A stretch of 15,605 bases of DNA from Geobacter sp. GTDB taxonomy: Bacteria; Desulfobacterota; Desulfuromonadia; Geobacterales; Geobacteraceae. The notes beneath the pieces were generated by a model, which had not been told where the DNA came from, did no database searches, and saw only the letters and a program-made list of their open reading frames with translations. The position numbers were made by a program, and so were the translations under genes. The stretch covers positions 1 to 15,605 of the forward strand of contig RPRC01000159.1 in the NCBI GenBank assembly GCA_003857395.1, in the 5' to 3' direction. This document shows positions 6,033 to 14,082 of this stretch, in pieces (the stretch's first letter is position 1; every line of letters begins with the position of its first letter).

Positions 6033-9000
6033 TTAGCCACCTGCCAGTTTTTTGGCTATGGACAGGCAGCGCTCGATAATAGCGTCCATGTCAGGGGTAT
6101 TCAAGTTGACCCCATACCGGTCACGGGCCTCAAACAGGAAATCGTCAATGGCATTAGCCATCCCCTTCTGGATGTCATCCCGTACGGTCCAGTCACGCCC
6201 TTTCAGCGGGTCAATTATCTTTTCAATGGCAATTGCCATTTCCGCTGCAATCTGTTCATGTTCGGCCTGAGCAGGACCGTAGTTTTCCAGCACCTCGCCA
6301 ACTACACCATAATAGGCCGGTGCCTCCCGGTAACTGGCGAGCCCATTCGGCAGTTCCGTATCGTGACCCTGCCGGATAGTCCCAAGATATTCCGAAACCT
6401 TGCTGAGGTATTCGGCCTCGCTGATTCGCTCGTTCCGGTAGTCGTCAATAGCCTTCTGGACAAGATCGGCAAACTTCTTGAAAAATACCGGGTCTTCATC
6501 CATCCGCTCGTGAATGGTCTTTGCAAGACGATTCGCAATGACGTCCGCCTTTGCAGCCGGGCCAATGCGCCTTTCCACTTCCTGATCAAAGGCATCCACA
6601 TCGAAGATGTTCACCAAGTTGGTTACAACCTCTACGTCCGGAGCCTGGATATGGCTGTCCATCACCTTGCGAATTTGCTTTTCATACTGGCTGTAATCAA
6701 TTGATTCGGCAAAGCGCTGCTGCACGGAAGCCCGCAAGCTGCGGAAACGTTTCAGGTCTTCTTTATAAACTTTTATCTGCTCTCCGGGGATATCCTCATA
6801 AAAATGCTCTGTCGCCAGCGCCACGGCCAGCGTCTGCTGATATGCGGTCAGTGCCTCGTAAAATGCTTGCCGCCGGTCCTCCGGAGCCAAGTGCTGCTCC
6901 ATTGCCTCATTGTCGAGTTTATTGGCAACCTCCTTGAACACATCCCACAGATCCGTGTGTTTCTGCGGCAATGTTTTCACCTCCGCATGAGTATCGATAA
7001 TGGCACCGGTCATATCCACATCATCCGGCTCAAAGCCTCCCAGGGCATCATAAGTATTCATGGCTTCATTCAGGGAACCGAGCACACCACGGTAATCGAC
7101 GATATAACCGAAATCCTTGCCGGTGAAGATACGGTTCACACGAGCAATAGCCTGAAGAATGTTATGCTCCTTGAGAGCCTTGTCGATATAAAGGACGGTG
7201 TTGCGGGGCTCGTCAAACCCTGTCAGCAGCTTGTCTATCACAATCAGGATTTCAACACCGTCGGCACGGCCAAAGGAGGCGATCAGCTGTTTGACATACT
7301 CTTCTTCTTTGCCGAAGCGTTGCATCATCTCTTTCCAGAAGGCATTGACGATTGATTCGTCCTCTTCCTCGATCGACTCGTGTTCCTTTCTGGTGTCAGG
7401 TTGCGACATGATCACTTCGGCATCCACCATGCCGTATTCCTTGAAAAATTTGCGGTAGAGAATGGCGGTCGTGCGGTTATATGCCGCCAGTTGCGCCTTG
7501 AAGCCGGTCCCTTTGAAGTTGTCCTGATAGTGAACGCTGATGTCATAAGCGATCAATCGCAAGCGCTGCTCAGCATTCTGCACCGCCTCTTTGGTGGCCA
7601 TCTTTCGCTTCAAATCGGCTTTCTGGGCGTCGCTGAGATTGGCGGTAACGCGATCAAACCACCGCTGCATGGCATCCTGGTTCTGCTCCAGGAGCGCCAT
7701 GCGCCCTTCGTACAGCAGCGGCGCCACGGCTTCGTCCTCTACCGCCTGGCGCATGGTGTAGGAATGGATAAAACCGCCGAACTTGCGGGCCGTGCTTTTT
7801 TCGATCTTCAAGAGCGGCGTGCCGGTGAATCCCAGGTAACAGGCATTGCTGAAAACCCGGCGCATTTGGGCCGCCGTGGTTCCATAGTTGGTACGGTGGC
7901 TCTCGTCCACCAGGACAAAAATGTTGGGATTGGTATCAGTTACGCCATACTTCCCTTTAACCGTGCTGAACTTATTGATGATGGTGGTAATGACGCTGGC
8001 CTTGCCTTCGGTTATCAGCCGGACAAGATGCTCGCCGGTGTTTGCTTTCTCGGCTGATTTTCCGCAAGCGCCGAAGGTACGCCAGATTTGATCATCCAGA
8101 TCGACACGGTCGGTGACGATAATCACGCGGGGATTGGATATGGCGGGATGAAGCGCAAGCGCCTTGGCCAACATGACCATGGTCAGGGATTTGCCGCTGC
8201 CGGTGGTATGCCAGATCACGCCTCCCTGCCGTACTCCTTCCCGCAAGGGGATGACCCGCTCGATAGTGCGTTTGACGGCATAGAATTGCTGGTAACGGGC
8301 AATCTTGCGCACTCCGGCATCGAAAACGACATAGCCATACACCAATTCCAGAAGACGTTCCGGACGGAGCAGTGCCCAAAGGGTTTTATCCTGTACCGTT
8401 GGCAGGCGATCACCGCCCGCCCAAAGCTCATTGAAATAGCGGCGGGCATCCCGGTAAGTCTCTGCATCCTTTTCTTCCAGGGGAGCGAATATCTTTGCCT
8501 CTACCTCCGCGGGTAAGCGCGTGTTCGCGGTGGCATGAACTTCCTGTGCGGGCGCAGCAAGCGGCGCCCCTACGGACTCCTCTTTCCAGACGCTCCAGTA
8601 TTTACGGGGCGTACCGATGGTGCCGTACCGTGCTTCATTGACGCTGGTGCCGATCAGTAGTTGACCAAATTGGAACAGGTGGGGAATGTAGTCGTCCTTC
8701 TGGTTGCGGATCATCTGTTCGATTGCAGTTTCAATCTGCTTTTGTCCGGCCTGATGATCCCTGTCGCGGCGTTTGCATTCAATGACGACAAGGGGAATGC
8801 CGTTTACGAACAGCACCAGGTCGGGTCTGGCCGTTTCGTGGGAGCGGCTCCGTTCTACTGCGAATTCGTTGGTAACGTGGAATTGGTTCTTCTCAGGGTT
8901 TTGCCAGTCGATGTAACGCAATGAGCGGCCCTTGCGGTCACCGGCAATGGTCTGGTCCAGGCTGGTTCCCAAGGTCAGCAGATGGTAGATTTTTTCGTTG

Positions 9001-9272
9001 GTGCGTACCAGTCCGTCAAACGGCTCATCGGTCAGCCGACGGATTGCCTCAGCAATATTTGCATCACTGAAAAGATGCGTTTCTCCCTTTACCTCGATCC
9101 GGTTATTGGTCTCAAGCCACGGTCGCAACACCTCCGTCAGCACGACCTGATCCAGCCTGCCGTTGCGCAAACGCAATGCCTCTTCTCGGCTCAGATACTG
9201 CCAGCCCAAGGCATGCAGTACTTGTATTGCCGGGATAACAGAGTCAAAATCTTCGAGGTAGGAGAGGTTCAT
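6033..9272 (-). CDS. hsdR: Type I restriction endonuclease subunit R (HsdR)
   Basis: The product has 1079 residues, full length for HsdR. The N-terminal PD-(D/E)xK nuclease shows PDLVLFVNGIPLVVIECK (PD at 150-151, ECK at 165-167). The superfamily 2 translocase follows, with Walker A TGSGKS (~357-362), DESH (456-459) and TGTP (483-486). The second RecA domain has LLTGFDEP and QAIARVNRIF. A long helical C-terminal part for HsdM contact follows. ATG 9272 was preferred over 9284 because GGAG lies 7 nt upstream of it. It is the translocating, cleaving subunit of the HsdRMS complex. Residues ~234-244 (SVGAPLAAPAQ) are encoded by a REP-like sequence. About 1 kb of mobile DNA separates it from hsdS. 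Confidence 0.97.
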   Translation of the reverse strand: MNLSYLEDFDSVIPAIQVLHALGWQYLSREEALRLRNGRLDQVVLTEVLRPWLETNNRIEVKGETHLFSDANIAEAIRRLTDEPFDGLVRTNEKIYHLLTLGTSLDQTIAGDRKGRSLRYIDWQNPEKNQFHVTNEFAVERSRSHETARPDLVLFVNGIPLVVIECKRRDRDHQAGQKQIETAIEQMIRNQKDDYIPHLFQFGQLLIGTSVNEARYGTIGTPRKYWSVWKEESVGAPLAAPAQEVHATANTRLPAEVEAKIFAPLEEKDAETYRDARRYFNELWAGGDRLPTVQDKTLWALLRPERLLELVYGYVVFDAGVRKIARYQQFYAVKRTIERVIPLREGVRQGGVIWHTTGSGKSLTMVMLAKALALHPAISNPRVIIVTDRVDLDDQIWRTFGACGKSAEKANTGEHLVRLITEGKASVITTIINKFSTVKGKYGVTDTNPNIFVLVDESHRTNYGTTAAQMRRVFSNACYLGFTGTPLLKIEKSTARKFGGFIHSYTMRQAVEDEAVAPLLYEGRMALLEQNQDAMQRWFDRVTANLSDAQKADLKRKMATKEAVQNAEQRLRLIAYDISVHYQDNFKGTGFKAQLAAYNRTTAILYRKFFKEYGMVDAEVIMSQPDTRKEHESIEEEDESIVNAFWKEMMQRFGKEEEYVKQLIASFGRADGVEILIVIDKLLTGFDEPRNTVLYIDKALKEHNILQAIARVNRIFTGKDFGYIVDYRGVLGSLNEAMNTYDALGGFEPDDVDMTGAIIDTHAEVKTLPQKHTDLWDVFKEVANKLDNEAMEQHLAPEDRRQAFYEALTAYQQTLAVALATEHFYEDIPGEQIKVYKEDLKRFRSLRASVQQRFAESIDYSQYEKQIRKVMDSHIQAPDVEVVTNLVNIFDVDAFDQEVERRIGPAAKADVIANRLAKTIHERMDEDPVFFKKFADLVQKAIDDYRNERISEAEYLSKVSEYLGTIRQGHDTELPNGLASYREAPAYYGVVGEVLENYGPAQAEHEQIAAEMAIAIEKIIDPLKGRDWTVRDDIQKGMANAIDDFLFEARDRYGVNLNTPDMDAIIERCLSIAKKLAGG
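8548..8573. repeat. REP-like half element inside hsdR
   Basis: Read on the - strand, the segment begins GTAGGGGCGCCGCTTG and ends TGCGCCCGC. It closely resembles the GTAGGGGCGGTGCCTTGCG arm of the intergenic palindromes at 9493 and 10219. It is in frame and encodes VGAPLAAPA in the linker between the nuclease and helicase domains of HsdR. Confidence 0.5.
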
Positions 9273-9293
9273 GTGATGCTCCATATTGGATCA

Positions 9294-9304
9294 TTTTCCT
9301 GACG
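9294..9304. repeat. 11-bp direct repeat, left copy, flanking the RAYT/REP island
   Basis: TTTTCCTGACG here directly abuts the first REP-like unit. An identical copy lies at 10312-10322 beyond the last unit. It may mark the insertion borders (target-site duplication) or may be chance. Confidence 0.35.
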
Positions 9305-9376
9305 GTAGGGGCGGCGCATTGCGCTGCATGACCGGCCAAAGACCAAAGGCGGGCACCCGCAAGGGGATGCCCCTAC
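9305..9376. repeat. REP-like palindromic unit 1 (diverged)
   Basis: It begins GTAGGGGC and ends GCCCCTAC. The right arm (GGCGGGCACCCGC...) is identical to units 2 and 3 while the left arm and loop differ. It lies immediately upstream of hsdR. Confidence 0.7.
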
Positions 9377-9395
9377 ATAATCGTAATCATTTCAA

Positions 9396-9568
9396 GATGA
9401 TGAATTTCCGGGTTGTATGCCATGTATAGCATTCCATATGCAGGTATCCATTTTCGCAGAAATTGTCCACCGTCATAATGGTTATAGCCGTTGTAGGGGC
9501 GGTGCCTTGCGCCCGCCCTGGTTTGTTTGATCACCCAAAGGCGGGCACCCGCAAGGGGATGCCCCTAC
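9396..9568. repeat. 173-bp direct repeat, copy 1, with truncated RAYT start
   Basis: This copy aligns without gaps to 10122-10294 (offset 726 bp). I count 6 substitutions, all in the first ~60 bp, with the last ~110 bp identical. It holds REP-like unit 2 (9493-9568). On the - strand it also holds a dead copy of the transposase start, MAYNPEIHH, followed by LEMITIM and a stop inside unit 1. Confidence 0.85.
9493..9568. repeat. REP-like palindromic unit 2
   Basis: A 76-bp unit running from GTAGGGGC to GCCCCTAC with imperfectly complementary arms (CCTTGCGCCCGCC pairing with GGCGGGCACCCGCAAGG). The spacer contains GTTTGTTTGATCACCC. It is identical to unit 3. Confidence 0.8.
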
Positions 9569-9579
9569 CATAATGAATT

Positions 9580-10149
9580 TCAAATCATCCATTTTTCAAT
9601 TTTTTGTGGTTGTTGACCTATCTTCAAATTTTCCCTGTCAAATTCCCATTGCGTCGGGTTATCAACTATATACTTACGGATGCGGTTCAATTCATCTTCA
9701 TTGCGAATGACGTGTTCATAATAGTTCTTCTGCCAGAATTTCCCTCTGGCATTTATAGTATCCGTTTTGATTGCCCTCAACCATGCAGCAACACACAATG
9801 ATTTAAACGCCCCGATTATATCTCCCAACGAAGGGGCATCCGCTTGCAGGCACCCTGGTTTTCCCAACGAATGCCCGTTGGTTGGATATCCACGTGTGAT
9901 ATCCATACAGACGATAATTCCGTGAAAATGGTTCGGCATAATGATGTATTCATCCAGTGCGACAGTAGGAAAACGTGTCGGAATATTGTTCCATTCATTG
10001 CAAACGATTTCCCGTAACCGGGGGAATTGATCAAAATAACAACCACGATTAAAGGTGCAAAGCGTTACAAAATAGGCACCGACCGTGGAGTAATCGTAAT
10101 CCCGTAATCTGATTGAACGACGATGATGAATTTCCGGGTTGAATGTCAT
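9580..10149 (-). CDS. REP-associated tyrosine transposase (RAYT, Y1/HUH family)
   Basis: From ATG 10149 the product has 189 residues. The HUH-type metal site is MPNHFHGII (71-79; H74 and H76). The catalytic Tyr is in NYYEHVIRNE (142-151; Y143 or Y144), followed by the helix ELNRIRKYI typical of TnpA-REP proteins. The open frame extends upstream to 10260, but that part only translates a REP-like unit. MTFNPEIHHRRSIRLRDYDY is the usual RAYT start. It is a single-strand nicking enzyme thought to mobilise or maintain REP palindromes, and units flank it on both sides here. Residues 97-109 contain an in-frame REP-derived insertion. It reads in the same direction as the restriction genes. Confidence 0.9.
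   Translation of the reverse strand: MTFNPEIHHRRSIRLRDYDYSTVGAYFVTLCTFNRGCYFDQFPRLREIVCNEWNNIPTRFPTVALDEYIIMPNHFHGIIVCMDITRGYPTNGHSLGKPGCLQADAPSLGDIIGAFKSLCVAAWLRAIKTDTINARGKFWQKNYYEHVIRNEDELNRIRKYIVDNPTQWEFDRENLKIGQQPQKIEKWMI
9823..9871. repeat. In-frame REP-like insertion with 10-bp direct repeats inside the RAYT gene
   Basis: TCCCAACGAA occurs at 9823-9832 and again at 9862-9871. Between them 9832-9858 (GGGGCATCCGCTTGC...) matches the reverse complement of the REP right arm (GGGGCATCCCCTTGC...). The period is 39 bp, i.e. 13 codons, so the frame is kept and the protein reads SLG-KPGCLQADAP-SLG. Confidence 0.6.
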
Positions 10150-10294
10150 GAATAGCATTCCATATGCGGGTATCCGTCTTCGCAGAAATTGTCCACCGTC
10201 ATAATGGTTATAGCCGTTGTAGGGGCGGTGCCTTGCGCCCGCCCTGGTTTGTTTGATCACCCAAAGGCGGGCACCCGCAAGGGGATGCCCCTAC
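10122..10294. repeat. 173-bp direct repeat, copy 2, spanning the RAYT 5' end
   Basis: This is the partner of 9396-9568. It contains the first nine codons and leader of the intact RAYT gene plus REP-like unit 3. Confidence 0.85.
10219..10294. repeat. REP-like palindromic unit 3
   Basis: This 76-bp unit is identical to unit 2. It lies upstream of the RAYT start on the - strand and 44 nt from the hsdS stop. Confidence 0.8.
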
Positions 10295-10309
10295 AAACAA
10301 TCCGTCTAT

Positions 10310-10333
10310 CGTTTTCCTGACGTCAGGAAAACG
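10310..10333. repeat. Perfect 24-bp palindrome after hsdS
   Basis: CGTTTTCCTGAC and its exact complement form a 24-bp palindrome 5 nt after the hsdS stop. It could fold as a hairpin ending the hsdMS transcript, though no U-run follows. It contains one copy of the 11-bp direct repeat found before hsdR. Confidence 0.55.
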
Positions 10334-10338
10334 TTCCG

Positions 10339-11544
10339 CTACGCCTTCACCCGTATCTTCCCGGTCAACAACTGCTGCATCAGCCCCTTTTTTTGCTCCC
10401 GCAGGGCGTCGAGCTGGGTGCGGAGGCGGTCGAGTTCTCGGTCGGCTGTTCGAAATACGGATGCAATTGCTTGCTGTTCATCTTTCTCGGGAATAGTAAT
10501 CTTGATCTGTGCAAAATGCCGCCACTTGAGGTTGAGGGTGTCATCAACAAGACCCTGGGAATGTCGATGGAAGAGATGAATGACCGGCAAGGACTTGAAT
10601 AACAGCGCCATGAACTCACCATCAATATCGGCCTTCGGTGTAACTATCGTATATGCCGGGCTGACAATCCCTTCCAGCTGCGAAAGTCCACAGACACCCT
10701 GCCACATACGCATAGTGTTGTAGCCAATATCACCGGGGCAGATACGGAGATACTTGCTCTTGTCTTCGCTGGAAGTATCACGCCGAACCAAATCCTCGCG
10801 GCTGACGACACCTCCGTTACCGGTGATGGCAATAAGTGGTAAATCAGTAAAGTTTATTTCTGTTCTGTTTGTGAAAATGTCGTCAAGGTGAACTGCTTTC
10901 CACTCGCCATCAAACCCAGGCAATCGCCGCTTTCCGGTCAAAAGCTGCTGCATAAGCCAGGTGCGGCGCTCCTGCTTGGCGGCGATCAAACGTTCGGTGA
11001 GGTCGATGGAGCGGTCCCATTTTTTGACAACCTTCACAATAGCTTTTTGCTCTTGGAGTGACGGCAAAAGGACAGGATATTCCTTTAGTTGCGACGAATT
11101 GATGCTAGCTAGATTTGTACTCTGCTTCGAGCAACTGACGAAATATCCTTTGCCGTACGAACTCCCCGCCTGATAACTCAGAAAAAAGGAATCCAGTTTA
11201 TCGGGATCGGGCCTGACGGCAAACACATGATTCTGGTGGAGACAACCGGGGATTTGCTCTTCCCAGACAAAGCCGCGACCTAATTTGTCAAAGTCGCCAC
11301 CTTCCGTCATAAGAACATCGCCACTACGGAGTGAATAGCGGCACAGTTCGTTGTTGGCGATATGAATTGTTTTGATTTCTGTTAAGTCAAGATGACCATC
11401 CTGGACATTGGCGACTCGCAAGTAAGGGCATTCGATGGGATTTTTAATATTCTTTTTGCCCTTAGCAACACCCGTCTGAATCAATGCAAGTTGATGTAAA
11501 CTGAGCCGTTTCCAACCATCTGGGATAAAATGCTTTGAACTCAC
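10339..11544 (-). CDS. hsdS: Type I restriction specificity subunit S (HsdS), two TRDs
   Basis: The product has 401 residues and the classic two-fold S-subunit layout. TRD1 spans ~1-165, the central coiled-coil conserved region ~165-205 ends RTWLMQQLLTGK, TRD2 spans ~210-355, and the distal coiled coil ends KKGLMQQLLTGK. The duplicated LMQQLLTGK marks the two conserved regions. It sets the bipartite DNA recognition sequence of the HsdM methylase and HsdR nuclease; the target cannot be predicted by eye. The GTG start (11544) overlaps the rhuM TAG by 1 nt, with AGGAG upstream, so it is translationally coupled. A run of seven A on the coding strand (10388-10394) lies in the last conserved region. 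Confidence 0.95.
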   Translation of the reverse strand: MSSKHFIPDGWKRLSLHQLALIQTGVAKGKKNIKNPIECPYLRVANVQDGHLDLTEIKTIHIANNELCRYSLRSGDVLMTEGGDFDKLGRGFVWEEQIPGCLHQNHVFAVRPDPDKLDSFFLSYQAGSSYGKGYFVSCSKQSTNLASINSSQLKEYPVLLPSLQEQKAIVKVVKKWDRSIDLTERLIAAKQERRTWLMQQLLTGKRRLPGFDGEWKAVHLDDIFTNRTEINFTDLPLIAITGNGGVVSREDLVRRDTSSEDKSKYLRICPGDIGYNTMRMWQGVCGLSQLEGIVSPAYTIVTPKADIDGEFMALLFKSLPVIHLFHRHSQGLVDDTLNLKWRHFAQIKITIPEKDEQQAIASVFRTADRELDRLRTQLDALREQKKGLMQQLLTGKIRVKA

Positions 11545-12563
11545 TAGTTGACTCCTGGCTTCTTCGGTAAAACCGCCTTCTCAATCCTCTCCAACTCCGC
11601 CAAATCCTCCCGGTCCGCCGCCACCCGTTCAGCCTCGCGCCGTTGGGTGTCAAACTCCTCATAGCGCCCCAAAGCCAGCTTTTCCGCCACTGCCGCCTGC
11701 ATAGTGCCTGCATGAGTAAGCACATCCCGTTCATTGAAAGACAGGAAAGCATCAAGCCGTTCACTCCACTCCTGCATGGTCATCTGCTTGCGGCGCTTGG
11801 CCTGATCTTCAGCATAGTCCAGGTACATGGCGACAATGCGGTTCAGCTCCTCAATCTCCTCGTGGTTCAGGTAATTCTTGGCAATGGTTACATCCTTCTT
11901 GCGGACCCGGCTCCCTTCCCAGGTCATTACACCCATGTTGGCGATTTTCGGATCGCTCCGATCTATGATAAGTTCTGAGGCTGTATGTCCAGTGACAGCC
12001 CAAAGCATCTTGTTCTGCACCTTCTTGAAGAATAACTGCGCAGCTTCGCTCTTCGGGTCATAGTCAACGCTGGTTGTATAAATATCCCGCACTTTCTGGT
12101 AAAAACGCTTCTCGGATGCCCGGATGTCACGGATACGCTCAAGCAGTTCATCGAAATAATCCCAGCCACCCGGTTCCTTGAGGCGCTTGTCATCCATGGC
12201 AAAGCCCTTGACCAGATATTCACTCAGGGTGCCGGTGGCCCACTGCCGAAACTGCGTGCCACGCAGGGAGCGGACCCGGTAGCCGACTGCCAGGATCATG
12301 TCGAGGTTGTATAACTTAACTGTCCTTTTAACCTCTCGATCACCTTCAAATCGAACTATTAAGTCTTGCTTAATAGTTGCCTCTTCGGTCAATTCGTTTT
12401 CAGCCACTATGCTCTTGATGTGCTGGTTTATGTTGGGAACCGTCGTCTGGAATAATTCTGCCAATTCATTTTGCGTGAGCCAGACGGTTCCTTCCTGTAC
12501 CCGCAACTGCATGGATACATGGCCGTCTTCTGTTGTATAGATGATCAGCTCCCCATTAGTCAT
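11544..12563 (-). CDS. rhuM: RhuM-family protein within the hsd operon
   Basis: The product has 339 residues. The N-terminal half contains a helix-turn-helix-like segment WLTQNELAELFQTTVPNINQ followed by TVKLYNLDMILAVGYRVRS. The C-terminal half has the RhuM signature YAEDQAKRRKQMTMQEWSER and an ERDVL segment. This is the Virulence_RhuM family, commonly found beside type I restriction genes; its biochemical role is not established. The ATG at 12563 overlaps the hsdM TGA (ATGA), and AAGGAG lies inside the hsdM end, so this start is preferred over 12584. Placement between hsdM and hsdS with overlaps on both sides implies a stoichiometric role with the methylase, perhaps as a DNA-binding regulator (inference). 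Confidence 0.9.
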   Translation of the reverse strand: MTNGELIIYTTEDGHVSMQLRVQEGTVWLTQNELAELFQTTVPNINQHIKSIVAENELTEEATIKQDLIVRFEGDREVKRTVKLYNLDMILAVGYRVRSLRGTQFRQWATGTLSEYLVKGFAMDDKRLKEPGGWDYFDELLERIRDIRASEKRFYQKVRDIYTTSVDYDPKSEAAQLFFKKVQNKMLWAVTGHTASELIIDRSDPKIANMGVMTWEGSRVRKKDVTIAKNYLNHEEIEELNRIVAMYLDYAEDQAKRRKQMTMQEWSERLDAFLSFNERDVLTHAGTMQAAVAEKLALGRYEEFDTQRREAERVAADREDLAELERIEKAVLPKKPGVN

Positions 12564-14077
12564 AGTCCCAACTCCTTCAGGCATACCGCCATCTGATCCC
12601 GTACTTCCATCAACTCCCTTTCAATGTTGACAATCCGTTCCTGTACAGCGGCAATATCCACCTCAGCCTCTTCCTCGAAGGTATCCACATAACGGGGAAT
12701 ATTGAGGTTATAGTCGTTCTCCCGGATTTCATCCCGGCTGGCGAGATAGGAATATTTATCTACGGTCTGGCGGGTACGGTAGGTTTCAATGATTTTAGCA
12801 AGCTCGACATCCTCACGCAGCAGGTTCTGATTCTTGCCGCTGTCAAACTCGCGGCTGGCGTCGATGAAAAGAACATCGGTGCGCTCGCCCCGGTCCCGGC
12901 GGAACACGAGAATTGCTGCCGGTATGCCGGTGCCGAAAAAAAGGTTTGCAGGCAGGCCGATGACAGCGTCCAGCAGGTTTTCCTCGATGAAGGCTTTGCG
13001 GATTGTCCCCTCTGCCCCGCCACGGAAAAGCACCCCGTGGGGAACCACCACGCCGACCCGACCGGTTCCCTGAGTTGTTGTCTCGATCATGTGGGAGATA
13101 AAGGCATAATCTCCTTTGCTCTTGGGCGGGGTTCCTCGGTGCCAGCGATTAAAGCGCTTTGCCTCTTCACCGGCTTTATCAGCCCCCCACTTGTCCAGAG
13201 AGAAGGGCGGATTCGCCACCACGACCTCGAACCGCATCAGCTTGTCGTTTTCGATCAGCTTGGGCTCCAGCAGCGTATCGCCCCATTCGATACGGGGGCT
13301 GTTTTCGTTATGCAGAAACATGTTCATCATGCAGAGCGCCCAGGTGCTGCTGATTGCTTCCTGACCAAACAGGGCACAGTCCTCGCTGCCGTATACCTTG
13401 CGGACATGAGAAGCGCACTTGAGGAGGAGTGAGCCGGAACCGGCAGCCGGATCACAGATGCGTTCACCCGGCTTGGGGTCGAGCAGTTTAGAGAGGAGAA
13501 TTGATACCTCTGGCGGCGTATAGAATTCTCCGGCTTTCTTCCCCGCATCAGCGGCAAAACGCCCAATAAGGTATTCGTACGCGCCGCCAATAATGTCCAG
13601 ACTGCCGATTCTGCTTGGACGCAGATTCAGTTTTGGATCGCCGAAATCCTCCAGAAGCATTTTGAGGATGCGGTTACGCTGGCGGGTGTTGCCGAGCCGG
13701 GATTCGGAATTGAAATCGATATTGCGAAAGACGTTGGTGAGCTTGGCCTTGTTGGCCATTTCGATCTTCTCCAGGGCAATATTGATCAATTCCCCCAGAT
13801 TAGCAGCTTCCCGGTTGTCATAGAGATAGTAGAAGGAACCTTCTTCCGGAAGGACGAAACGCTCTCGCTCCATCTTCCGATTTATCCGTTCCACGTCATT
13901 GCCTAACTGTTTTTTGTATACGTCATAATGATCCTGCCAGACATCGGAGATGTATTTGACGAACAGCATGGTGAGGATGTAGTCCTTGTATTCGGCGGCA
14001 TCTATGGTGCCGCGGAAACTGTCGCACGCCTTCCAGAGGACATCATTGATTTCCTGCTGTGATATCTGAGCAGCCAT
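12560..14077 (-). CDS. hsdM: Type I restriction N6-adenine methyltransferase subunit M (HsdM)
   Basis: The product has 505 residues. The N-terminal HsdM_N helical domain (ISQQEINDVLWKACDSFRG...) runs to ~165. The catalytic domain has GEFYTPPEV (183-191), the SAM motif DPAAGSGSLL (209-218) and the adenine-methylase motif NPPF (289-292). The C-terminus is a helical tail that would pack on HsdS. It methylates adenine in both half-sites when complexed with S. The ATG at 14077 has AAGGAG upstream and starts 5 nt after the half-S stop. The stop overlaps the rhuM start. Confidence 0.97.
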   Translation of the reverse strand: MAAQISQQEINDVLWKACDSFRGTIDAAEYKDYILTMLFVKYISDVWQDHYDVYKKQLGNDVERINRKMERERFVLPEEGSFYYLYDNREAANLGELINIALEKIEMANKAKLTNVFRNIDFNSESRLGNTRQRNRILKMLLEDFGDPKLNLRPSRIGSLDIIGGAYEYLIGRFAADAGKKAGEFYTPPEVSILLSKLLDPKPGERICDPAAGSGSLLLKCASHVRKVYGSEDCALFGQEAISSTWALCMMNMFLHNENSPRIEWGDTLLEPKLIENDKLMRFEVVVANPPFSLDKWGADKAGEEAKRFNRWHRGTPPKSKGDYAFISHMIETTTQGTGRVGVVVPHGVLFRGGAEGTIRKAFIEENLLDAVIGLPANLFFGTGIPAAILVFRRDRGERTDVLFIDASREFDSGKNQNLLREDVELAKIIETYRTRQTVDKYSYLASRDEIRENDYNLNIPRYVDTFEEEAEVDIAAVQERIVNIERELMEVRDQMAVCLKELGL

Positions 14078-14082
14078 GGGCG

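Noticed and set aside
5871..6704. 277-aa + strand frame opposite ygjP and hsdR
   Set aside because: It is a long antisense frame caused by codon bias of hsdR and has no domain signature.
7380..8057. 225-aa + strand frame opposite hsdR
   Set aside because: It is antisense to the helicase core, which carries intact motifs on the - strand.
10150..10260. N-terminal extension of the RAYT protein
   Set aside because: These codons translate REP unit 3 and repeat DNA. The family start MTFNPEIHH lies at 10149.
9305..10294. Possible CRISPR array from the repeated GTAGGGGC units
   Set aside because: There are only three units, far apart, each a long imperfect palindrome beside a RAYT gene. There are no regular spacers and no cas genes, so REP-type elements fit better.
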